A stretch of DNA of 64,000 nucleotides, taken from NCBI GenBank assembly GCA_030770425.1, contig JASJFT010000205.1:1-64000 (forward strand), written 5' to 3'. A model generated the notes under the pieces. That model was not told the DNA's origin. It made no database searches and worked only from the letters and a program-made list of their open reading frames with translations. Source of the DNA: Darksidea phi. Taxonomy: Eukaryota > Ascomycota > Dothideomycetes > Pleosporales > Lentitheciaceae. This document shows, in pieces, positions 17,921 to 27,154 of the stretch. Position 1 is the stretch's first letter; the number at the start of each line of letters is the position of its first letter. The position numbers and the translations under genes are program-made.

Positions 17921-20167
17921 ATGCGTCTAGGTTTTGTATTCCTCTCCGGCTATGTACTACTGACAACCACCGCGGCAGAAAAGGGTTTCGCAGAAGCGGA
18001 CGTCCAGGCAGCACTCGACAGCCTTAGCGTAACAAATACAAACGATGTTCGAGGCAATCTCTTTCTGCCAAAGACTTGGAAAGGGCTAAACATTACATGG
18101 ACCAGTAGCTCGCCATCCGTCGTAGCTCCCGATGGCATCGTGCAGCGACAAGATGCCGATATCACCGTCAATCTCACAGCGACCATTTCCCACGGTGAGG
18201 CGATTCGTGAGCGCGTATTCAGTGCAAACGTACGACAGAAAGCACAGATTGAGCCCTTCGCGAGGTACGCATTCGCCTATTTCACGGGTAACACGATCGC
18301 CGGCGAGAAGATCTACATGGCCGCTAGCGAAGGCAACAATGCGCTGAGCTGGAAGGAGCTGAATAATGGACAGCCGATTTTGGCTTCTACGCAAGGCACA
18401 AAAGGACTACGCGACCCCTTCATTATTCGGTCGCCAGAAGGAGATGTATTCTACTTGATAGCCACCGACCTTTCCATTGGAGCCGGTACCTCTTGGGATG
18501 CTGCAGTAAGGAAGGGCAGCCTTTATCTTGAAATATGGCAATCCAACGACCTCAAAACTTGGTCGCAGCAACGTCACGTCCAGGTGTCGCCTCCCACAGC
18601 TGGCAACACTTGGGCACCCGAAGCATACTTTGACACGACTCTTGGGTCGTACGTAGTGTACTGGGCTTCTTCCCTCTATGCCGACGAGGATACCAACCAT
18701 TCCGGATCGAGCTATCACAGGATGCTTTACGCAACGACACGCGACTTCGTTACCTTCAGTGAACCCCAAGTATGGCAGGATGCGGGAATGTCGCGCATCG
18801 ATTCAACCGTTCTCCAAGAAGGGGACACATTCTTTCGGTTCACCAAAGACGAAGGCGCCTCAGGTACAGGCTGCGCCGACATTATTCAAGAACGTTCCAA
18901 GTCACTCCGCGCCACTCTCCAGTCATGGAGCAAAGTCACAGCATGTATTGGCAAAAACGCAGGTACAAGCGCAGTTGAAGGCCCCACTGTCTTCAAAGCA
19001 AATCCTGACGACGTCAACGGCGCCAAGTTCTACCTGTTCGTCGATGAATACACTGGTCGTGGATACATCCCGCTCGAGACGGCCGATATCGCAAATCCAA
19101 GCTGGAAAGTCTCGAGTTCGTACAAACTTCCAAGGAGCCCACGTCACGGCACTGTGATTCCAGTAACTGCTAAAGAACTCACTTCCCTTACCGCGACAAG
19201 CACCACATCAAAAAGGGCAAGCGCATACGCGGGCCTCGTTGCAAGAGATAGCCCTGTGCTTCCGGGCTTATACGCCGATCCCAACATCGCTGTCTTTGGC
19301 CACAACTACTACATATATCCAACAACCGATGGTTACGAAGGGTGGGCCGGTAAGGAATTCTACGTCTGGAAATCACCCGATCTTGTTACGTGGACGCGAT
19401 CAGCGCAGCCAATTCTCACTCTCAACGGCACTAGCGGTAACGTACCCTGGGCAACCGGCAATGCTTGGGCTCCGACTATCGTAGAGAGGGCTGGCAAGTA
19501 TTATTTCTACTTTAGCGGTCACAACCCAACGTACAACCGGAAGACCACTGGCGTTGCTGTAGCGAATTCACCCGAGGGCCCATTCACCGCGCGGCCAACT
19601 GCAATGATCCTCAACAACGAAAGCGTTACCACCGGCCAAGCGATCGATTCAGCAGCATTTCGTGATCCAACCACAAGCAGATACTATCTGTTCTGGGGCA
19701 ACGGCTCACCCGTTTTTGCTGAGCTCGCAGACGATATGGTGTCTCTAAAACCGAACACTCTCCGCGCCATCAGCGGCCTGACAGATTTCCGAGAGGGCAT
19801 CTTCGTCAACTATCGCGCCGGTCTATTTCATTTAACTTACTCTATTGACGACACGCGCTCTGAGAACTACCGCGTGGGCTATGCAACGGCGACAAGCGTT
19901 AAGGGTCCGTGGACATACCGCGGTATCGTGCTGCAAAAGGATGCGGCCAAAGGTATACTAGGTACAGGACATAATTCTATCATCAACGTACCTGGGGCAG
20001 ATGATTGGTATATTGCGTATCACCGTTTCGCCATTGCAAATGGGAATGGGAATGGGACAAATCGTGAAACTACTATTGACAGAGTTTGGTTCGATGAGAA
20101 GACGGGACTTATGAGACCTGTAGTGCCCACGCTAGAGAGTGTACCGCCTCAGGTAATTCTTCAATAG
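17921..20167 (+). CDS. Secreted tandem GH43 glycoside hydrolase with Ig-like domain
   Basis: An intronless gene of 748 residues. A signal peptide (MRLGFVFLSGYVLLTTTAA) is followed by an Ig-like domain (about 23-106, with LNITWTSSSPSVVAPDG), resembling the atrophied bacterial Ig (aBig) domains, then two GH43-type five-bladed propellers. Propeller 1 (about 115-410) has candidate catalytic acids D165 (LRDPFII), D294 (RIDSTVL) and E353 (VEGPTVF). Propeller 2 (about 445-740) has D453 (YADPNIA), D576 (AIDSAAFRD) and E625 (FREGIFV). Both carry the GH43 WAP motif (NTWAPEA, NAWAPTI). GH43 enzymes are beta-xylosidases, arabinofuranosidases or arabinanases of plant cell-wall breakdown; substrate cannot be read from sequence. 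An earlier GTG (17888) is in frame but the ATG gives the signal peptide. Confidence 0.92.
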   Translation: MRLGFVFLSGYVLLTTTAAEKGFAEADVQAALDSLSVTNTNDVRGNLFLPKTWKGLNITWTSSSPSVVAPDGIVQRQDADITVNLTATISHGEAIRERVFSANVRQKAQIEPFARYAFAYFTGNTIAGEKIYMAASEGNNALSWKELNNGQPILASTQGTKGLRDPFIIRSPEGDVFYLIATDLSIGAGTSWDAAVRKGSLYLEIWQSNDLKTWSQQRHVQVSPPTAGNTWAPEAYFDTTLGSYVVYWASSLYADEDTNHSGSSYHRMLYATTRDFVTFSEPQVWQDAGMSRIDSTVLQEGDTFFRFTKDEGASGTGCADIIQERSKSLRATLQSWSKVTACIGKNAGTSAVEGPTVFKANPDDVNGAKFYLFVDEYTGRGYIPLETADIANPSWKVSSSYKLPRSPRHGTVIPVTAKELTSLTATSTTSKRASAYAGLVARDSPVLPGLYADPNIAVFGHNYYIYPTTDGYEGWAGKEFYVWKSPDLVTWTRSAQPILTLNGTSGNVPWATGNAWAPTIVERAGKYYFYFSGHNPTYNRKTTGVAVANSPEGPFTARPTAMILNNESVTTGQAIDSAAFRDPTTSRYYLFWGNGSPVFAELADDMVSLKPNTLRAISGLTDFREGIFVNYRAGLFHLTYSIDDTRSENYRVGYATATSVKGPWTYRGIVLQKDAAKGILGTGHNSIINVPGADDWYIAYHRFAIANGNGNGTNRETTIDRVWFDEKTGLMRPVVPTLESVPPQVILQ

Positions 20168-20715
20168 TAGTCGCAATAGGATAGGAGCTTGTACATGAGA
20201 ACCAAATACTGCGGTTATGTTGACGAGCTCGAGTGTCAAATCGTTGCGGGATCAGTGAGGGGTGTGTGCCAATGAGTGAGTGCGTGAGTGAGTGAGTTTG
20301 ATTTACGTCCTATAGACGACCTTTGGCCTTATCTACACAAACCTCCCGTGGGGCATAAAGGGACGCGCTTAAGTGCTACAAATAGGGCGCAAAAGGCGGA
20401 TCGTGTTGTAAGATGCCGCCGGGCAGCAATTCGGTCCCCAGTGTCCCTCCGTGCAGACACTAAAGGTGGTGCGTCGTACTAACACATAGCGAAAAGAGAT
20501 AGCCGAGCCGTTTTCTGCTGCCTTGTGTCTGTCTTTTGCCCTAGTGGGCGTTTCTTGTCCTGTTTCGTCCTTTGTTCTGTTCTGTTTTTGGGGTGTGTGC
20601 CAGTGACCATTCCATGTGAGCCGCATTCCATGTTCTACTTCGCGAACTCAAGACTCCTCCATTGCTATCCACATTCTCTATTTCCAAGTCTCTTATCACC
20701 TATCAAGTAACAGAA
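20168..20715. other. Intergenic with short GAGT microsatellite
   Basis: Around 20271-20299 is a run of GAGTGAGTGCGTGAGTGAGT type tetranucleotide repeat. Otherwise no feature is seen. Confidence 0.5.
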
Positions 20716-21523
20716 ATGGCAACCGCCAACTCCGGCAACCTAGCCCTACTGATTGACGGCGACATCGTCTCGGCCTAAATCATTGTCGGGCTCATGGTCG
20801 AGATCGCCAAATACGGCACGGCGAGCGTGCGGCGCATCTACGGCGACTGGACGGAGCCCAACCTCCAGAGCTGGAAACAATGCCTGCTAGAACACTTGAT
20901 ACTGCCGATTCAGCAATTCGCTTACACCACCGGGAAGAACGCCACCGACGGCGCGATGATTATTGATGCGATGGATTTGCTGTATACGAATCGCTTCTCC
21001 AGCTTGTCTCGTCTCGAGTGACAGTGATTTTACCCGCCTCGCGGCTAGGATTCGAGAAAATGGAGTCACAGTTTACGGTTTTGGCGAGCGAAAGACCAAT
21101 TACGCGTTTATTGCCGCTTGCGACAAGTTCGTGTACTTCGACGTGCTCGACGTGCCGATCGATGGTCCCGAGGAGCCGGCTACTGCACCCCAAACGCCTG
21201 CACCGAGGGCAAATACTACACCTGAGGCGATTACCCATTCTCGGGTAGTTGCCCGAGCCGAACCCTCGAAAAGACCGCTCGATCAGGATGCGCTCGACGG
21301 GTTGACAAAGGCCGTAAAGAACAGTCGACCCGTCTACGGCAACTACGCTTACCTGGCCGAGGTTGGAGATTATTTAACGAGGCTTTCACCCGACTTAAAC
21401 GCGCGCAATTACGGTTATGATCGTCTTAGTGAATTCGTAAAGGCGTCTGGGATTGTGGATCTACAGCTGCAGGGCAAAGGTGATAGTGCCCCAGTTGCGA
21501 TGGTCCGTCTTAGGAAAACCTAG
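20716..21523 (+). pseudogene. Broken NYN-domain/LOTUS (OST-HTH) protein gene
   Basis: ATG at 20716 opens a NYN (PIN-like RNase) domain: LALLIDGD, KYGTASVRRIYGDW, LPIQQFAYTTGKNATDGAM, IIDAMDLLYTNRF, SSDSDFTRLAARIRENG and YGFGERKT. A C-terminal winged-helix LOTUS/OST-HTH domain follows, around YAYLAEVGDYLTRLSPD and YDRLSEFVKAS. There are two lesions: TAA at codon 21 (SA-stop-II, where an AAA or similar codon is expected) and a one-base deletion near 21006 that ends the first frame at TGA and shifts into the second. The usual LIDADN loop reads LIDGDI, so one active-site residue also looks altered. The rest is well preserved, so the gene died recently or the assembly has errors. Confidence 0.75.
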
Positions 21524-22092
21524 TAGAGGATAATCTCCCGAAGACAATAAAGGATATGCCACAGTAAAACCCTCAAACCGACCTCTTAAGCTGGTGGGCC
21601 GGTCGCGAGTTGTCCGGTTGAGCGTATGCCAGTGATGGGAAACCATCATCCACTTTTCGCTAGAGTCGTAATTCGAACGTAGGTTAAATCAAGAAACTCG
21701 AGGAATATGGAATGGTTGTGGAGCTCAAAAGAGTATTGCAAAGTTTGAATAGGCTATTGTGTTGTATTGAAGTTGTTCGAGAAGCAATGATGATTTAAGA
21801 CCGTGAGAAATGTCGCGAGCTGTCTCTTACTGATGAGCAAGAGTTCATTCCGGAAGCCGTCTCTTCTTGTTATTCAAACTCGTTGGTGTCATATGAGCTA
21901 AATCTAGAATACGAAACTTGTAAAGATTCCGCAAAGAGACACTTGCTGATTTCCTTGCGATTGACGACGCATTTCGTCCCGCGCAGCTAGCGTCGCTCAC
22001 CGTAAATACAAACAACTATCATCCTCTAGACGTAGCTCCGTGAGGTTTAGTGTGCCCACCAAATGGATGGACGTACTTTTACGAGTCGCTGC
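21524..22092. other. Intergenic, nothing recognised
   Basis: Convergent gap between the NYN pseudogene and the DUF7932 gene. A good donor-like GGGTAAGC overlaps the DUF7932 stop codon, so a further 3' exon of that gene inside this gap cannot be excluded. Confidence 0.4.
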
Positions 22093-25000
22093 TTACCCTC
22101 CTGCCGACAACTCGACAGCGTCCGGTGGCGTAACATCCAGCAACATGCGCCCCAGCTCGTTCTGTGCAGATGCCATGTCATTTGCTAGCCTCTCTCTCCA
22201 TTCGTCAACACTCCGCACTATCTCATTCCACTCCCCAGGTGCGCAGTAGCGAGTTCGCGGCACTACTGTGTTTGCAGATACCTCTCCTTTAGTGAAGCGA
22301 TACTCTGGTGTCTTTGTGAGCTCGGCAATCCGCGGGATTAGTGCATCAGGCTGGTATGCTGCAGGGTCTACGTTCAAAGCACTGGTATCGAGAGTTCTCG
22401 TGCTAGGCAGATGCTGCATCGTCGCTCGAATTAGGCTATTGAGATGTTTGTGGCGTTTCATAGAAGCGGAGAATGCTAGTATCCATTGTAAAACTTCCAC
22501 AATAGACAGCGGTGCTGGAATTGAGTGCTTGGCTTGCGGGTCGTTGAAGATGTGGCCCAGAGATGGTAAATGCCTGCTGAAGAATGTCTCGATGGCTGTA
22601 AGGTCGGTCTCATCGACCTTGACTAGTGGATTATACACTGAGTCAAGGAGGCCTTTCATCTGTTGGGATACATCCCTTACCATAGAGAGGGAAATTGCTT
22701 TGAGGACGAAGGCATCTGAGTAGGTCCTTCTCCAAAGCATTCTCGCTCTTTGGCCAAACGGCAACGCTGCAACTATGTTGTACCTGCTAAGCTCGTCGAG
22801 GCGACTCCGAGTAGGGTGGTTCTCGTCGATGGGCATACAAGTAATGCCTGACTCGGTGGAGGCGATGGAGCGTTGACGATCCAGGCCCGGAAGAATAATA
22901 AGGTAGCCTTGGCCAGATTTCTCTCGTCCGTTCATTGGACCCAAAGGCACTGTTGCAGGCCTATCAGTGATCCTGTGTCCGGGGCTTACAAAACTGACAA
23001 GAAAGCGTTCGTTAGGTAAGTGATCGCACAGATATCTGACTAAATCTTTCGCCTGCTTCTGGGACCTATCTCGTCCGAACCGGTACCATTTTGGTTGTCT
23101 CAATGGAATGGCCGAGATCTCCGGCTGAGCGGTACCGAGATGCTTTTCTTGCCTAATAGCGTCGACGAAAGCTTGACGGGAAGTGAACAAGTGTGACTTG
23201 CGGACTTTCTTTACTGCATCTTCTAATTTGACTGGAGGCGGCAAGACTGCTGAGCGTACTAGTCTCTCAAAAGCCGTGTCATCATCACATCCAAGGAATA
23301 AGCTTGAAGTACCGTCTCTAGCCATATCGAAAAGCCATTGTGGGTCGAACAATTGGCTTGCGGTCCTATCTCCGATACCAAAGAAGTCGAATGCGTTATC
23401 AATAACCAGGACGGATTTCTCTCGATACGCGGCTGTGATAGGGAACGGTTCATCGAAATCATTGTCGGACAGACGCAAAAGGCCACCATTTTGGTGGATG
23501 TTACACAGGTCTATTTCCATGCCAAGCTCGCTTCTGACAAAATGCTGGATCGCCTGAGATTGCCGCTCTGTTGTCTTTGGGTTGGTGACCAAAAGAACGC
23601 TAGCGTTTGGTGTTTGGGTGTACGTGTTAACGACTTGAAGACTAATCGTATGACGCTCTACTAGGATCATTTCCACTGTCTCGCTAGAGGGATCCCCAAG
23701 CGGTGCTTCGAGATACAATTCGAATATCATTCGGAAGTGCATGTGACTGCGAGCGGTCGGTAGGACGCGAAATTGTTGCTGCATCGAAAGCGAATCTTTC
23801 GCTCGAGTACATGCGACAGTCTGAACAACTTCTAGTTCTTCTTCTTCGGCTTCAGTAACGAGCCGACCGAAGTTGGCAGGTAGAGTCGAGCGGACTTCAA
23901 CCACGCGTCCGGAACCAGTGGGTCCTGGCTCACCTATGGGACGATTGCTCCTGTTGTGAACCTTTAAGTTGTTAGCCAGAGTAGAAATGATATTTAGGGT
24001 GGTAACAGAATACATCGTATTGAACCTTACTGACAGCGCCTTGCGCAATCGTGCTCAGATGCTGGATATTCTCCAAGTTACAAGGATAACCAATGTTAAC
24101 TTCTTTGGTGAAGTCAAAAGACGGCATTCGTCGATCAAGCCAAGGCATATCGGCCCTGATACTCAATCGATCTGTGGCTGAGAAGCGGGAGCTCAGTGCT
24201 GCCGCTCTGCTATTTCTATGCGGCCTGTTCTTGATGCGAACCTTGATAGCACCTTCTATTGAAGCGCTTTCCCCGGCAGGGACACTGGTCGGGAGAAAAG
24301 TTAGACCGCCTTGATGCGCTGGTATCGATGCGAACCATTCCGAATTGCTGGCTAAGGTAACAGGAATGCGGCAAGTTGGGGATGGCATACCCCCAACGTT
24401 GCGCACTCTGATCCTTCGAATGAAGAGGTGCTCTCCGGGTTCAAAAATGCCGTCTCCATTCTCGTCTTCGACTTCGAAATCGACTAGTTCCAATGACCAT
24501 GGGGACGAGTACACCTGTGTAGAGCCATCATCTCCATGGACAGCGATACTCACTGTCCCCTCTAGTCCCGGTCGGCCCGCACGCAGGGGCGTAGTGATGC
24601 TAGTCCCCTTTTGTCCCTCCTTTCCATCCAGGCCAGGAGCGCGCTGGAAAGTTTTGATTATGGGTTTCACGTCACAACCTGCGCAGCTGCCACTTCCCCC
24701 TCCACACTTGCATGCACCATCGTCTGTCCTGGGCTGCCTCAATGCATTGTACCTGATAGCTGCTTGGGTAATCATACTTTGCAGATTATTCCCTGAGACT
24801 GTAAGGGCTCTCGTCTGCGCCGCCAGAGCTTGGCCGCTCGCATTCAGGCGCGTCCCCACCCTACTCAATGCAGCGGAATTGGAAGCATGATCGGCGTTCT
24901 TGATGCAGCTGTCGGTGCAGTAAGGCTTATAGCCAACAATCTCATCCCATCGCCAGCCTTGGCCTCCTTTTCCTCCGGCACCTCCAGCCCCAGGCTCGCC

Positions 25001-25579
25001 ATGAGTTCCAGCAAGGCCGCCTTGACCACCACTGACATTCCACGAAGTTGCCATGAGCAAGTGGGTGTTATCTTGGTTCACGATGATGTGTATTGCTCCT
25101 CCAGGACCTCCGTCACCTCCATTGGAGCCCCGACCGGCGTCACCTCCGCGGCCTCCATCAGACCCATTGGTCGCGTCTGAAACCTTTGTAGCACCTGTCC
25201 CGTCTAAGCCATTCATGCCCTGAGTCCCATCACCACCGTTATGACCGGCCTCTCCGTTGCCGCCGATAGCGGTCAGTATTAGATCTCTGCCGACAGGAAC
25301 CTCAATGCTGCGAGGAGGGTGTTGCGCTGCGCTATATTCGACGCGCTCGAGACGGATTGCGCCATGAGAAACGACCGATTCGGAGAGCTGGACGGCTAAG
25401 GTACCGGCAGGGCCTCCACGAACCGCCTGGGGAGCGTTGCGCCCAGGTTGCCCATTTCTTGTCACAGGGGCTTGGTTCTGTGAGACAAGAGCCTGCGAGT
25501 CTTCTTCGACGAGCCGAATACCACTGCTTCTTGCCAAAGTCGCACCGTGTTCACCATCTACAGAGATCACTGTAGCCAT
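22093..25579 (-). CDS. Large glycine-rich collagen-like DUF7932 protein
   Basis: Two long exons joined by a single intron near 24000-24055 encode about 1,140 residues. The donor is uncertain (GTATTC or GTTCAA); both options keep frame to the acceptor TTAAAG. There is no signal peptide. The N-terminal third has three collagen-like Gly-rich tracts (GGNGEAGHNGGDGTQG; GGQGGLAGTHGEPGAGGAGG; GLDGKEGQKG) and a Cys cluster (CKCGGGSGSCAGC). A calcium-loop-like DENGDGIFEPGE begins a beta-sandwich-looking region. The second exon is an alpha/beta region (VLVTNPKT, KSVLVIDNAFDFFG, GYLIILPGLDRQ, then helical). I recognise it as the fungal DUF7932-type protein of unknown function. The true start is the ATG at 25579. 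It is divergent from an RBR ubiquitin ligase. Confidence 0.75.
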
Positions 25580-26083
25580 AATTTTCAAGAGCAGCGTAAT
25601 GGCTCACCGTGTTCGATAGTCCATATGTGTGGCCGTATGAAAACACTCCGGAGAGTCAACGATGGTAGTATGACTTTGATGAACAGCAGAATGTTCCCCT
25701 GACTATTGCCAACCGGTGCAGAGTTCGCGCACGAGGCTGAACGCCTTCAATACTGGGGTGCCGTTTTCGGATCCGGCATATGCTTTTAGTGGTCAGTCTG
25801 GTTTCAGCCTTCCGAGCTGCGCCCTCGCGCGGGGGTGAAGAACAGGCAGGAACCTGTAATATCATAACAAGTGTTATCGGTGGCACGGCTAGGCAGCAAA
25901 AGGAAAGACTGCAATAATTAAATGCCTGAGACAATATAGTGATCGCATACATCCCAGGGGCGGGCATGGTGAAGTACGCCTCGGCGTATTCCTACGAAAT
26001 TGGAGTCTTGCTGAGCTGAGCTGTGACGATCAAGGAGAGTTGGACTTTTCTAGAGGACCGCGGGAGGTGATGCTTCCATCGCA
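25580..26083. promoter_or_regulatory. Divergent promoter of DUF7932 and RBR genes
   Basis: A 504-bp head-to-head intergenic region serving both genes. No known binding motif was recognised. Co-regulation is an inference from geometry only. Confidence 0.4.
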
Positions 26084-27154
26084 ATGCAGCCTGGTCCGTT
26101 GCGTCGACTTACACGAAGGGCTCAGCCTCACCCAGCCGCCACGGACTCGCCTTCACACACGTCGGCAGCCGCCGCCTTTGGTCGTCCTGCTCAACTATCT
26201 ACTCAATACTTAGCAATCTTACGCGATAATCTCGACAGAGCTCATGCAGAACAAGCGTTATGGTCAGGCGAGACCTTCCTGGCTGCGGACGTAGCGAGAG
26301 ACAGCCGAAACGAGTCTAGAAGGCAAGCTCATGAGGAGGCCAGCCGCCGTGCAGAGCAACAGCGGCAGGAACAACAGCGCATTCATGACCGAACGCTGGC
26401 GCAACAGAGAGCTCGCGCTGCCGAGCGGGAAGAACGCCAGAGGCAGGAGAGGGAAAGACTACGCCAGGAGCAAGAGGAGGCAGAACAGCGGCGACGAGCG
26501 GAGGCAGCGGCAGAAGAAGCGCTACGAAGAGCAGCCGAAGAAGCCGAACAGCGGAGGAGGGAGCGATTGAGAGAGTGCGTTGTGTGCATGGATGAGAATG
26601 ATGTAGCGGTCGTGGTACAGGCGCCATGCCAGCACTGGTACTGCCGGACATGCTTAAGGGACGGTATCCAAGCGTCATTAGCATCGCGATCCGTATTTCA
26701 GTGCTGTCAGCGGAACGTACCCATTACGCTGGTTGCAGACCTCCTTCCCAACGAATTTCAGTCGCGCTATGAGCTGATGGAACTCGAGCAGACCACGCCG
26801 AACCCCACATATTGCGCCAATACGGAGTGTGGCGCGTTTATTCCACCCGTGAACTATCACGGGCCAGACTCGGCTCTCTGTCTTGAATGCCAGACAGAGA
26901 CTTGCAGACACTGTCGAGCGATGGGTCATGTGGGCCGTGGATGCACGGCGGACCAGGCCACCGCGCAATTGCGTGCGCTCGCTGCTGTGGTCGGATGGAA
27001 AGAATGCCCGAGGTGTGGGACCATGGTAGAGCGGAGGGATGGATGTCTGCATATGACATGTCGGGCGCCGTGCCACGCTGAGTTTTGTTATCGCTGTGGA
27101 GGGTTCTGGGAGTCGTGCGGGAGCAATTGCGGAGGAGGTGGTAGATATTTCTAA
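26084..27154 (+). CDS. RBR-type (RING-IBR-RING) E3 ubiquitin ligase
   Basis: An intronless 356-residue protein. Residues about 1-60 are Ser/Pro-rich. About 75-165 form a long Arg/Glu/Gln coiled coil. RING1 starts at CVVCMDEND with PCQHWYCRTC. The IBR is CANTECGAFIPP...CLECQTETCRHC. RING2 is CPRCGTMVERRDGCLHMTC with FCYRC, where the Cys of the GCLHMTC segment is the expected catalytic thioester residue. RBR ligases receive ubiquitin from an E2 on RING2 before passing it to a substrate. The architecture (helical coil plus RBR, no UBA or ARI domain) matches the many small fungal RBRs. The substrate is unknown; the divergent DUF7932 gene is a neighbour worth testing. Confidence 0.93.
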   Translation: MQPGPLRRLTRRAQPHPAATDSPSHTSAAAAFGRPAQLSTQYLAILRDNLDRAHAEQALWSGETFLAADVARDSRNESRRQAHEEASRRAEQQRQEQQRIHDRTLAQQRARAAEREERQRQERERLRQEQEEAEQRRRAEAAAEEALRRAAEEAEQRRRERLRECVVCMDENDVAVVVQAPCQHWYCRTCLRDGIQASLASRSVFQCCQRNVPITLVADLLPNEFQSRYELMELEQTTPNPTYCANTECGAFIPPVNYHGPDSALCLECQTETCRHCRAMGHVGRGCTADQATAQLRALAAVVGWKECPRCGTMVERRDGCLHMTCRAPCHAEFCYRCGGFWESCGSNCGGGGRYF

